DNA of 64,000 bases from Nocardia anaemiae NBRC 100462 (GTDB lineage: Bacteria; Actinomycetota; Actinomycetes; Mycobacteriales; Mycobacteriaceae), in assembly GCF_001612725.1 (NCBI RefSeq), contig NZ_BDAZ01000029.1, positions 124,001-188,000 of the forward strand, given 5' to 3'. Shown here in pieces: positions 1-8,407 of the stretch (within the stretch, counting starts at the first letter, position 1; every line of letters starts with the position of its first letter). The position numbers were made by a program, and so were the translations under genes. Under the pieces are notes generated by a model that did no database searches, was not told where the DNA came from, and saw only the letters and a list, made by a program, of their open reading frames with translations.

Positions 1-221
1 ACCATCAGTCGGCCCGAGAGGCAGTAGCCCATATGGGCCGATTCGCAGCTGTCGGTCTGGGCGATCGGCTTGACGTGCTGCGACCACCGCCAGCCGGGTT
101 CGAAAACCGCCCGGCCGACCGGGCCGCCATCGAGATTGACCAGATCGAGTTTGCCCTTGCCATCCTCGAACAAGCGGGTCTCCTCGGGCTTGTCGAAGCT
201 CTTGTGCACCAGTCCGGACAT
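1..221 (-). CDS. Cupin-domain protein, 3' end cut by the window edge
   Basis: Only the first 73 codons lie inside the window. The start ATG (219-221) has a strong ribosome binding site, GGAGAA, a few bases upstream. The visible part begins MSGLVHKSFDKPEE and runs through a beta-rich stretch to a glycine-rich turn (GYCLSGRLM), where small cupins place a metal-binding or fold-closing segment. Substrate and function cannot be read. It is divergent from the hydrolase at 517, and the CRP-like palindrome at 296-311 lies between the two. It could be a sensor-type cupin or a small dioxygenase-like protein. Confidence 0.65.
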   Translation of the reverse strand, partial: MSGLVHKSFDKPEETRLFEDGKGKLDLVNLDGGPVGRAVFEPGWRWSQHVKPIAQTDSCESAHMGYCLSGRLM

Positions 222-295
222 GGTTGTTCTCCTCGGTATCGCTGCCCCGACCCTCGATGGGGCACCACACCACCCCGCGGTGCCGCGCCATAAAA

Positions 296-311
296 TGTGA
301 CGCCTGTCACA
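296..311. promoter_or_regulatory. CRP/FNR-type palindrome
   Basis: TGTGA-N6-TCACA, a perfect match to the CRP consensus. It sits between the divergent cupin (start 221) and alpha/beta hydrolase (start 517) genes. A TAAAAT hexamer overlaps its left edge on the plus strand and could be a -10 element. Use by a mycobacterial-type Crp is an inference. Confidence 0.6.
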
Positions 312-516
312 GTTTAACGCGCAGTTCTAGCTGAAAGGTAGCTCGCGCCGAGGCGGCCGGAAAGCCGGTGCGTGCCGATGGGATCAGGCACTGACGAAAT
401 CTGCTGTCTATCTGACCGATCCGGTCGGGGCTACCGACAACAGCGCGATCGCGGCGTTCAATTCGAGCACATCGCGCGCATCGCGACCTTTCGAAAACGC
501 CTGGAAGGTAAGACAA

Positions 517-1395
517 ATGACCGAGTTCGTGACATTCGAGGAGGGGCGGATCGCCTGCGATGTCGTCGGGGACGGACCGCTGGTGCTGCTCTCGCACGGC
601 ATCGGAACTTCCCGGCACGACTACCGCCATCTCGTACCCCGGCTTATTGCCGCGGGCTACCGGGTGGTCAATGCCGACCTGCGCGGGCACGGCGAATCCA
701 GCCCCGGCTGGCCGTCGGTGACCGGTAAGGCGGCCATCAGCCGCACGGATGTCGCGGGCGATCTGCTCAGTGTGATCCGGCATTTCGGCGGCCCGGCGGT
801 CATCGTCGGCCACTCGCTGTCCGGCGGGGCGGCTACCATCGCCGCGGCCGAGGCGCCGGAACTGGTCACCGCCATCGTCGAGATCAACCCGTTCACCAGG
901 AGGCAGCGACTCGATATCGCTGCCTTGTGGACGGTGCCGCGGTACCGACGCGGGCTGGTGCGGTTGCTCGGCACGCTGCTGCTCGGTTCGCCGCGGCTGT
1001 GGCGCAGGTACCTCGATATCGCGTATCCGACCAAGCCTGAGGACTTTCCGAGCTACCTCGACGGCGTGTGCACGACCCTGTGCGAACCCGGCCGGTGGCG
1101 CGAGTTCCGCAAGACCGGCAAGACAACTCCGGCCGATGCCGAGGCGGCGCTGCCGCAGGTGCACCGGCCGACGCTGGTGATCATGGGCGCCGAGGATCCC
1201 GATTTCCCGGACCCGAGGGCCGAGGCCATGGCCATCGTCGCGGCCATGCCCATGGGCATCGGCAAGGTGGCCGTGATCGAGAACGGCGGGCACTATCCGC
1301 ACGCGCAATTCGGTGACCGGGTCGCCGAATTGATCATTCCGTTCCTAGGACGGCATGCCGCCGGTGTGGCCGCACCGGTCCGGCACGCGGGGTGA
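517..1395 (+). CDS. Alpha/beta-fold hydrolase
   Basis: Soluble hydrolase of 292 aa. Visible features in order: an oxyanion HG motif near residue 27, the strand/turn DLRGHGES at 54-61, the nucleophile elbow GHSLSG with Ser100, a variable cap, an acid region (EDPDFPD), and the catalytic His259 in NGGHYPH. This is the usual length and order for epoxide-hydrolase/haloperoxidase-like esterases. Start: GGAAGG about 8 nt upstream of the ATG. The stop overlaps a possible GTG start of the next gene as GTGA, so the hydrolase and the DJ-1/AraC regulator probably form one transcript, perhaps under the CRP-like site upstream. The substrate is unknown. Confidence 0.85.
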   Translation: MTEFVTFEEGRIACDVVGDGPLVLLSHGIGTSRHDYRHLVPRLIAAGYRVVNADLRGHGESSPGWPSVTGKAAISRTDVAGDLLSVIRHFGGPAVIVGHSLSGGAATIAAAEAPELVTAIVEINPFTRRQRLDIAALWTVPRYRRGLVRLLGTLLLGSPRLWRRYLDIAYPTKPEDFPSYLDGVCTTLCEPGRWREFRKTGKTTPADAEAALPQVHRPTLVIMGAEDPDFPDPRAEAMAIVAAMPMGIGKVAVIENGGHYPHAQFGDRVAELIIPFLGRHAAGVAAPVRHAG

Positions 1396-2492
1396 TCGGA
1401 CTGCACATTGCCGTGACAGTCCTGGGGGCGTGCGGTGATGATAGGGATGTGTCGACGCCTCGCACGGTTGTCCTCGTGGTCTACGACGGCATCCAGCTGA
1501 TCGAATTGGCCGGTCCCATGGACATTTTCGGTGCGGCGAACGCTATTGTCGGCGCACCGGCCTACCGCTTGCTGACGGCGTCGCCGCGCGCGGGCGCCGT
1601 CGCGGTGGAGGGCGGTCTGACGATGAATGTCGACCATGCCCTGCCGGAGATCGCCGCCGGTGACGACGAGATCGACACCATGATCGTGATCGGCGGCAAC
1701 GGCGCCTTCGTCCCATCGGTATCGGCCGAGGTGGTCCGCGAGTTGCCCGCCATTGCCCGGCGTTCGCGGCGGGTGGCGTCGGTATGCGCCGGTTCGCTCC
1801 TGCTGGCCGGGGCCGGACTGCTCGACGGCTATCGTGCGACAACGCATTGGGGCGCGTGTGCGGTGATGGCCGAGCGTTTCCCGCGGGTGCTGGTCGAACC
1901 GGACCGGATCTACGTCAACGATGGCAACCGGTGGACCTCGGCGGGGGTCACCGCGAGTATCGATCTCGCGCTGGCCCTGGTCGAGGCCGATCACGGCACC
2001 GAGGTGGCGCAGTTGATCGCCCGATGGTTCGTCGTTTTCACCCGAAGACCGGGCGGCCAAGCGCAATTCAGCGCTCAACTACGTGCGCAACCCGCCCGTA
2101 CCCCGGCTATCCGAGCCGTACAGCAATGGTTGCCCGATCATTTGGACGAAGATCTGAGCGTGGCCGCGTTGGCGGCGCGAGCCGGTCTGAGCGAGCGCGC
2201 CTTCGCCCGCGCCTTCCGTGCTGAAACGGGCAGTACCCCAGCCGCTTTCGTAGAGAATCTGCGGGTCGAGGCGGCCCGGCGACTACTGGAGACGACGGAC
2301 CTGACTGTGCTCGCGATCGCCAAGGCAGTCGGCTACAAACACGGAGAGACGCTGCATCGGGTCTTCTCCCGGCAGCTGGCCACCACACCCGACCGTTACC
2401 GGCAGCATTTCGCAACCGGCGGATCGAGTTCGGACACAGACGATTTCAGCTTCCGGGAAAGCCGGGCGGCAGCGGCTGGAAATCCGCCTTGA
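1392..2492 (+). CDS. AraC-family regulator with N-terminal DJ-1/PfpI domain
   Basis: Transcription factor of the GlxA/FtrA type: an N-terminal DJ-1/PfpI-like (class I glutamine amidotransferase-like) domain, residues about 22-205, with the elbow SVCAGS (Cys132) and the THW segment, followed by a C-terminal AraC double helix-turn-helix (about 245-350). In this family the N-terminal domain senses a ligand and is usually not catalytic. The GTG at 1392 overlaps the hydrolase stop. An in-frame GTG at 1449 would start directly before the conserved domain and is equally possible. The 3' end overlaps the convergent lipase gene by 47 nt. Confidence 0.85.
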   Translation: MIGLHIAVTVLGACGDDRDVSTPRTVVLVVYDGIQLIELAGPMDIFGAANAIVGAPAYRLLTASPRAGAVAVEGGLTMNVDHALPEIAAGDDEIDTMIVIGGNGAFVPSVSAEVVRELPAIARRSRRVASVCAGSLLLAGAGLLDGYRATTHWGACAVMAERFPRVLVEPDRIYVNDGNRWTSAGVTASIDLALALVEADHGTEVAQLIARWFVVFTRRPGGQAQFSAQLRAQPARTPAIRAVQQWLPDHLDEDLSVAALAARAGLSERAFARAFRAETGSTPAAFVENLRVEAARRLLETTDLTVLAIAKAVGYKHGETLHRVFSRQLATTPDRYRQHFATGGSSSDTDDFSFRESRAAAAGNPP

Positions 2493-3798
2493 ACCTCGGT
2501 CCGGGCGGCAGGCCGCGCAGCACCGCGCTGGTCCAGACGACGGCGGGCGGCCAGCCGGTGACGGCATTGACGATGTGTTCGGGCACGGGAACGGTGTAGA
2601 AGCGCAGGTCCGCGCCACGCTCCCAGTAGCTTTGGACGGTCGGCAGGACAACCGACGGTGGAATCAGTTCATCCCACAGTCCGTGCCACCACAGGATCGG
2701 CGTATCCGGGAGGTATTTGCCCAAGCTGTTGTCCCGCAGTACCCGAAGGACCTCCTGGGACGACTCCAGTGACTTGCCCGGTTGGTAGTAGGCACTGATG
2801 GGGCGATAGATACCGGTGAGGGCAATGGTTGCGTAGCAACGACTTTGGACGTCCCGGATGATCTGCTGCCCCTCGGCGGTCAGCAGATCGGCGGGATCGA
2901 AGACGTCCGGATACTCCCGGGCCAGACTCGCGAAACCGAGCCACATGGTGAAGTTGCTCGTACCGGTGAGCCCGGGTTCGGCTCGGGTCGCATACCTGGC
3001 CTCCGCCACCAGGTCGCCAGGTGTGCCGCCGATGGTGGTGCCGAGCAGCCGCACATCGGGTGCGTAGCTCGCGCGCAACTCCGCCGCGCGAAGGGAACCC
3101 GAACCGCCGCCGGAATATCCGTACAGCGCGATGCCGGAATCGGTGAGTCCGAGGGCGGGATCGTTCTTCATGGCGCGCAGGCTGTCGAGGACCATCTTGC
3201 CCTCGGCATAGGTGTTGAAGGTATTGAACTTTCCGTCGAAATCCGGCACGTTGATCGCGAAACCCTCTGCCAGCCAATAGATCACCAGCGCGGACTCTTT
3301 CATGGTGCCGGTCTGCATGGTATGCGAGGGATTGCACGACGAATCGGTGGAGTCGATCGCCTCTTGGTAGGACAGCACCGGCCGCGGGCTGCCTTGCCAC
3401 GGAATACCGGGCACCACAATGGTTGTCGCGGTGACGATCGGATTGTCGTGCACATCGTTCGAGCGGAACAGCAGCTGCTTGGTGTACACCGGGAAGGGGA
3501 TGCCGAGCACCCGCGTCTGCACTTCGCGGCTGCGCACGATCTGGCCCGGCTGATACGACGCGAGATCCGCGGGATCGTCGTACCACGGGTCCTGATCCGG
3601 TGCCGGGATCGGCAACAGATCGTAGATCTGCGGCTCCGTCGGCAATTGCGGCAGCTGATTCTGGTCCGGGGGGAAATTCGGCGGGAATGCCGGATCGGCG
3701 GCCGCCACCCCGGCACTGCCGATCGCCGGACCCGCTGCCACCGCCAGAGCTGCCGTCACCGCGAGTACCGCGAGCCGCCGCCGAGATCGCTTCACCAC
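2446..3798 (-). CDS. Secreted lipase of the secretory lipase (LIP) family
   Basis: Exported lipase/esterase of about 450 aa. It has a basic start (VKRSRRR), a hydrophobic core and an Ala-rich cleavage region around residue 34 (Sec signal peptide). The mature part has the extended N-terminus of the secretory lipase family (PF03583 type), the nucleophile motif GYSGG with Ser229, a two-cysteine-containing lid region, and a late WWHG segment and HIV histidine. The Nocardia/Rhodococcus/Mycobacterium group carries many of these for triacylglycerol or ester use. A GGAGGA ribosome site lies next to two tandem GTG codons (3798, 3795); either may start it. It is convergent with the AraC gene. Confidence 0.87.
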   Translation of the reverse strand: MVKRSRRRLAVLAVTAALAVAAGPAIGSAGVAAADPAFPPNFPPDQNQLPQLPTEPQIYDLLPIPAPDQDPWYDDPADLASYQPGQIVRSREVQTRVLGIPFPVYTKQLLFRSNDVHDNPIVTATTIVVPGIPWQGSPRPVLSYQEAIDSTDSSCNPSHTMQTGTMKESALVIYWLAEGFAINVPDFDGKFNTFNTYAEGKMVLDSLRAMKNDPALGLTDSGIALYGYSGGGSGSLRAAELRASYAPDVRLLGTTIGGTPGDLVAEARYATRAEPGLTGTSNFTMWLGFASLAREYPDVFDPADLLTAEGQQIIRDVQSRCYATIALTGIYRPISAYYQPGKSLESSQEVLRVLRDNSLGKYLPDTPILWWHGLWDELIPPSVVLPTVQSYWERGADLRFYTVPVPEHIVNAVTGWPPAVVWTSAVLRGLPPGPRFKADFQPLPPGFPGS

Positions 3799-4003
3799 AT
3801 CCTCCGAATCCGCATTGATCCGCGGCCGATTATGGGTTCGGCCTGCTGGATCCAGCTCACCGCAAGTGACGGCGCGGGGCTATCGGCATGATGCAGAGCC
3901 TCGACCTCGGCTCTTGTGCAGCTGCACTAATCCGGTCGGCCAGGAGGCTTGGAATGCACGGGCTCGACAGAGTACCCGTTGAAGCTTCAAATGAAACGCG
4001 TTG

Positions 4004-4029
4004 AATGTACCGCTAAATAACGGTACATT
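4004..4029. promoter_or_regulatory. Perfect inverted repeat, operator-like
   Basis: AATGTACCG-N8-CGGTACATT, with perfect 9-nt arms and an AT-rich spacer. It lies 37 nt upstream of the permease start. A close copy is found at 34227-34252 (22 of 26 positions identical). The size fits a TetR-family operator, but the regulator is not known. Confidence 0.6.
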
Positions 4030-4066
4030 GTCCGCGACATGACTTCCCGCACTGGAAGGCCTGGTC

Positions 4067-5623
4067 GTGATCGCAGTTCGGGGACCAGTTGAGTTATCGG
4101 CGCTCGCAGAAGCGCTGCATGCCGAGGATGTCGGTTATCGCAGATCGCTGCGCGCGCGCCAAGTGCAGATGATCGCGATCGGCGGGGTGATCGGCACCGG
4201 GCTATTTCTCGGTGCCGGTGGCCGCCTGGCCAGCGCTGGACCGGGATTGTTCCTGGTGTATGCGCTGTGTGGCGTATTCGTCTTCTTCATCCTGCGCGCG
4301 CTCGGCGAACTGGTACTGCATCGGCCCTCCGCCGGATCGTTCGTCTCCTATGCGCGCGAGTTCTATGGGGAGAAGCTGGCTTTCGCGGTCGGGTGGACCT
4401 ACTTCTTCCACTGGTGTATGACCGGGATCGTCGATATCACCGCCATCGCCAGCTATGCGCACTATTGGGGAGCGTTCGGGGGCGTCCCGCACTGGGTGAT
4501 CGCGCTGATCGCCCTGATCGCGGTGGTGAGTACCAACCTCATCTCGGTGCGCTGGTTCGGCGAACTCGAGTTCTGGGTGGCGCTGATCAAAGTCGTTGCG
4601 CTGGCGGGCTTTATGCTCATCGGCACGATATTCCTGGTGGGCCGCTTCAAGATTCAGGGTGCCTCGACAGGTGTTGGTGTGATCACCCACCACGGCGGCT
4701 TGTTCCCGGCTGGACTGTTACCGCTGGTGACGGTGACCACCGGTGTCGTATTCGCCTATGCCGCGGTCGAACTGGTCGGCATCGCGGCCGGTGAGGCCGA
4801 GCATCCGGAGACGATCATGCCGCGGTCGATCAACTCCGTCATCGCCCGCATCGGACTGTTCTACGTCGGATCCCTGGTACTGCTCGGATTGCTGTTGCCC
4901 TATACGGTCTTTCGGGCCGGTGAGAGTCCGTTCGTCACGTTCTTCGCGAAAATCGGTGTGCCAGCGGCCGGTTCGGTCATGAATCTGATCGTGCTCACCG
5001 CCGCCTTTTCCAGTCTCAATGCCGGGCTGTACTCGACCGGCCGGATTCTGCGTTCGATGTCGATGAACGGCAGCGCACCCGGTGTGGCCTCGCGCATGTC
5101 GCGGACGGGCGTACCGTACGTGGGCATTCTCGCCACCGGCGCGATCGCCCTGATCGGTGTCGGACTCGACGCGGTTGTGCCGGACAAGGCCTTCGAGATC
5201 GTGCTGAACGTATCGGCCCTCGGCACCATTGTGTCGTGGACCGCGGTCGTGCTCTGTCACCTGCGACTCTGGCGCGAGTGGCGTCGCGGCCTGGCCTGGC
5301 GTCCGGCCTCGCGACTACCCGGCGCTCCCTATACCGATGTGGCGACTCTGATCTTCCTCGCCACCGTGGTAATCCTGATGGCCTGTAGCGGCGATATGGT
5401 CCAGCGCACCGCCGTACTCGCCATGCTGGTAATCATGGGCCCGGCCCTGATCGGGGGCTGGTTCCTGGCCCGCCGAAAAGTATTGCGAATAGCGCGCATT
5501 CGCCAACATCACACCGGCCAATTTCCGGTAGTGGCCGAGCGTCCGCCCCTGGGGCCGTCCGCCGAACCGGAAGTGATCATCGAGGCCCCCAAGTCGCGCT
5601 ACGCCAATCCGGATCCGCTCTAG
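4067..5623 (+). CDS. ansP: Amino acid permease, L-asparagine permease-like (AnsP)
   Basis: Integral membrane transporter of the amino acid-polyamine-organocation superfamily, 518 aa with about 12 membrane segments. The signature at the first helix (QMIAIGGVIGTGLFLGAG), the following LRALGEL and the segment MTGIVDITAIASYAHYWGAF closely resemble the mycobacterial asparagine permeases AnsP1/AnsP2 as I remember them. Related permeases for D-Ala/D-Ser/Gly or GABA share these motifs, so substrate is probable rather than certain. The start GTG follows GGAAGG by about 7 nt. The gene stands alone behind the palindrome at 4004-4029 and is followed by a hairpin at 5626-5642. Confidence 0.82.
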   Translation: MIAVRGPVELSALAEALHAEDVGYRRSLRARQVQMIAIGGVIGTGLFLGAGGRLASAGPGLFLVYALCGVFVFFILRALGELVLHRPSAGSFVSYAREFYGEKLAFAVGWTYFFHWCMTGIVDITAIASYAHYWGAFGGVPHWVIALIALIAVVSTNLISVRWFGELEFWVALIKVVALAGFMLIGTIFLVGRFKIQGASTGVGVITHHGGLFPAGLLPLVTVTTGVVFAYAAVELVGIAAGEAEHPETIMPRSINSVIARIGLFYVGSLVLLGLLLPYTVFRAGESPFVTFFAKIGVPAAGSVMNLIVLTAAFSSLNAGLYSTGRILRSMSMNGSAPGVASRMSRTGVPYVGILATGAIALIGVGLDAVVPDKAFEIVLNVSALGTIVSWTAVVLCHLRLWREWRRGLAWRPASRLPGAPYTDVATLIFLATVVILMACSGDMVQRTAVLAMLVIMGPALIGGWFLARRKVLRIARIRQHHTGQFPVVAERPPLGPSAEPEVIIEAPKSRYANPDPL

Positions 5624-5947
5624 TAGCCGCATCCCGTGCGGCCATCCGTGTCGCAATAGTGGCGTCCGCACCCGACCATGCGTCGGGCCGCGCAAATATT
5701 CCGCGACCCAGCGGGGCTAACAAACGGTGAACAGCCGCGGTCGCGGTGGAGGCGAAAAGCCTACGGGCTCTGTTGGTTTCGCTGTGCGCTGTTCACTGAC
5801 ACGAGGGGGTGCGTTCACGGCGCGTGGTTAGCGTTTGAGTGGTCGTTTTCGGAGTCTGTTGAGCAGCTCCGATGGTTTGTCCGCTTCGATGCTCGTCTGG
5901 CCATGCCGTGCCTGCGATTCGGGTGCGCGTAAACGAATCAGGTTGTA
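5624..5947. other. Gap of 324 bases with a nested hairpin structure
   Basis: No convincing gene. After the terminator-like hairpin, a 9-bp perfect inverted repeat (GTGAACAGC at 5727-5735, GCTGTTCAC at 5788-5796) encloses a short hairpin, AGGC-GAAAA-GCCT (5750-5762). This could be a structured leader RNA or operator for the membrane protein at 5948. It matches no riboswitch class I can recall. Confidence 0.4.
5626..5642 (+). terminator. Hairpin after the permease gene
   Basis: GCCGCA-TCCCG-TGCGGC, a perfect 6-bp stem with a 5-nt loop starting 3 nt after the permease stop codon. No T-run follows, which is common in actinomycetes. Confidence 0.45.
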
Positions 5948-8398
5948 GTGGTGAACAACTGGAGTTCGGATTACTGGGATCCGGATCGATGGCAGGTGCC
6001 CGCGGTGCTGCGGCGGTGTCGGAGCTGGATCCGCGCGACGCGGCGACGCCGCTGGACGGTCGGGGTCCTGCTGACTGTCTTCGTTCTGGTCGTCTTCCCC
6101 GGTCTGCTCGGCGCCACGGCCTCGGCCACGGCCGAAAGCGGCACCCGCAGCGCCGGATCGTCGGTGGGCAGTGCGCTCGGCTGGACTCACGTCGCCGACT
6201 CCTCGAGCGTCGAGGCCGCCAGCTATGTCTTCGCCACCGACCACGGTGGTGTACTGAATCCGGGCGACACCGCGATATCCCTGGTCATCGGCCTGGAGTT
6301 CGCGGGCTGGAAAATCCTTGTGATCACGGCGATCTGGCTGATCGGCTACGCCCTGAGTTTCGAGTGGCTGAACCTCTTCTCGCGAGCATTGCTCGGGGTG
6401 GCGCACAGCCTGACCGGGCAGATCGCGACGCCGATCATGTTGGTGACCGCGGCCACGATCGGCGCATTCTTCGTCGCGTGGTTCGTCGTGCGCGGTCTGT
6501 ACTCCAAGGCCACCCTGCAAGTGGTGACCATGATCATGGTCGGATTGCTGGGGCCGATCTTCCTGGCCGAGCCACTTGCCGATGTGCTGTCCTCGGACGG
6601 TCTGCTGGCGAAGGGCCGTGATCTCGGCATTTCGGTGGCGGCCGGACTGAACGGCAATAACAACGTCGATCCGTCCCACATGGTGGCGACGATGCAGGGC
6701 ACGCTGACCGACAACTTCGCCCGCCGTCCGTTGCAGGTCTGGAACTTCGGGCATGTGGTCGACGAACAGGCGTCATGCCGTGCCGCGTGGTCGGCCGGTG
6801 TCACGGCGCGCAGTGAAGACCGGGTGAAAAAGGGCATCGGCGCCTGCGGGGACGGCGTGGCCAAGGAATCGATGGAGAATCCGAACTTCGAACAGATCGG
6901 CACCGGCCTATTACTGCTGCTGGCCGGGGCGATCCTGCTCGCCTTCGGGGCCGTGCTCGCGATCAAGGTGATCCGGGCCGCACTCGACACCGTCTACCAC
7001 GGATTGATGTCGATATTCGGTTTCGCCGCAGGCGGATTCGTATACGGGCCCACACAGACGTTCCTGATCCGCAATGTCGTCGACAGCTTCGTCGCCGCGG
7101 CGCGCATGACGGCCTACACCATCTTTCTCGGCGTGTATGTGCTGATCCTGGGGGACCTGTTCAAGCTGGCCGGTGATCAGGTCATGGTGGTGTTCATCAT
7201 CGGCGCGATCTTCGAAATCGTGGCGATCCTTCAGCTGAAGCGCCTCAGCAAGAGTCTGGACCGCGGCAACGAGTGGATCGCGAATCGGTTCGCACTGGCC
7301 GTGCAGGGCAGCGGTGGTGGCGCGCGCGGTTCCGGTGGCAGCGCGACCGCCCTCGGCATGGGCGCGGCCGGGGCGGCGCACTCCATGCGTATGGGCATGT
7401 TGCCTGCTCTTGCCGCCTTCAGCACCGTCAGCAATTCGCCTGCGACCGAATGGCTGTTGGGCCGGACCCGTTCACCGCTGCGGCCCTTCGCGCGCACGGA
7501 GCGTGCGGCCCAATTGGGGCAATGGGGATTCTGGGGCGCGCCGGGTATGGGCGGCCCCGAGGGCTACTACGCCCAGGCCTACGTGCACCGACCGGTGTTC
7601 GGCAGAGCTGCCCGGGAGGCCGCGCTCGCCGCGCCGGGTGGCGGCATCAATACAGTTCGCGGCGCGGCAGCGGCGCTACAGGGTTTGGAGGATATCGGCG
7701 GGAAGATCAGCGATGCACCGGCCGCGCTGCTCGCCGCCGGATTCACCGACGAGGACATCGTTTTCAACGCCATTCGCTCGTGGTCGATCGTCGATGGCAA
7801 CTCCAAGGACTGGACGATGGCCAACAACCACCTCGGCCACGTGGTCGCGGCGGTCCAGCGCGTACAGGATTCCTCGCTACGCCTCATCGCGGGTGGCAGC
7901 GACCCAGGCGAAGTCGCGGCGGATCTGGCCACCTTGCAGGCCGCGGCATTCCGGTACCGGCGCTCGGTCCCCGCTGGCGTCACGCTCGATCAGGGCGTAG
8001 CCAACGGTGCGGAGGAGCAATTCGTCAGTGCGTACCTGAACGCACCTTCCGCGGAAGTGGTTCAGGATCTCCAACGAGTGGCCAATGGCGCTGCCGCCAC
8101 CGGCCCGTTGGCCGGTACTACATTCGATCAGCTCTCCGCCCAGCGCATGATGGGGGCGATCGGAAGTAGGCAGGCGGATCGCGTCCTGGACAGCGTCAAC
8201 GACGCATTGGGTGATCCCACGAACCAACAGTTGCTGCGTGTGGCTCGTGGCCACATCTCCGATGCGACCCTTACCGACCAAGCATTGAGCGGGGCGAAGC
8301 GAACAGCGACGAACACACCGACGCCCCCGGCGCCCCACAGTCCGCAGCGGCCCGGATGGGCACCGCCCATGGCCCGGGTCGGCGCTCGGCTGAACTGA
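5948..8398 (+). CDS. VirB6/TrbL-like polytopic membrane protein
   Basis: Membrane protein of 816 aa. After a basic N-terminus there is a hydrophobic segment (about 36-58), a Ser/Thr-rich extracytoplasmic stretch, then groups of membrane segments at roughly 108-137, 150-214, 317-345 and 360-430. The second half is soluble, with a Gly/Ala/Ser-rich linker (GSGGGARGSGGSA). This layout resembles the VirB6/TrbL channel proteins of conjugation and type IV secretion in actinobacteria. No VirB4/TraG ATPase, relaxase or lysozyme-like partner lies nearby, so it is an orphan here. Two GTG codons stand at the start (5948, 5951) and the ribosome site is weak. The family call is an inference from topology. 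Confidence 0.6.
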   Translation: MVNNWSSDYWDPDRWQVPAVLRRCRSWIRATRRRRWTVGVLLTVFVLVVFPGLLGATASATAESGTRSAGSSVGSALGWTHVADSSSVEAASYVFATDHGGVLNPGDTAISLVIGLEFAGWKILVITAIWLIGYALSFEWLNLFSRALLGVAHSLTGQIATPIMLVTAATIGAFFVAWFVVRGLYSKATLQVVTMIMVGLLGPIFLAEPLADVLSSDGLLAKGRDLGISVAAGLNGNNNVDPSHMVATMQGTLTDNFARRPLQVWNFGHVVDEQASCRAAWSAGVTARSEDRVKKGIGACGDGVAKESMENPNFEQIGTGLLLLLAGAILLAFGAVLAIKVIRAALDTVYHGLMSIFGFAAGGFVYGPTQTFLIRNVVDSFVAAARMTAYTIFLGVYVLILGDLFKLAGDQVMVVFIIGAIFEIVAILQLKRLSKSLDRGNEWIANRFALAVQGSGGGARGSGGSATALGMGAAGAAHSMRMGMLPALAAFSTVSNSPATEWLLGRTRSPLRPFARTERAAQLGQWGFWGAPGMGGPEGYYAQAYVHRPVFGRAAREAALAAPGGGINTVRGAAAALQGLEDIGGKISDAPAALLAAGFTDEDIVFNAIRSWSIVDGNSKDWTMANNHLGHVVAAVQRVQDSSLRLIAGGSDPGEVAADLATLQAAAFRYRRSVPAGVTLDQGVANGAEEQFVSAYLNAPSAEVVQDLQRVANGAAATGPLAGTTFDQLSAQRMMGAIGSRQADRVLDSVNDALGDPTNQQLLRVARGHISDATLTDQALSGAKRTATNTPTPPAPHSPQRPGWAPPMARVGARLN

Positions 8399-8407
8399 GC
8401 TGGTGCG

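Noticed and set aside
2782..3891. Long open frame antisense to the lipase gene
   Set aside because: High-GC shadow of the lipase gene; no ribosome site, no family features, and the lipase has a clear signal peptide and catalytic motifs.
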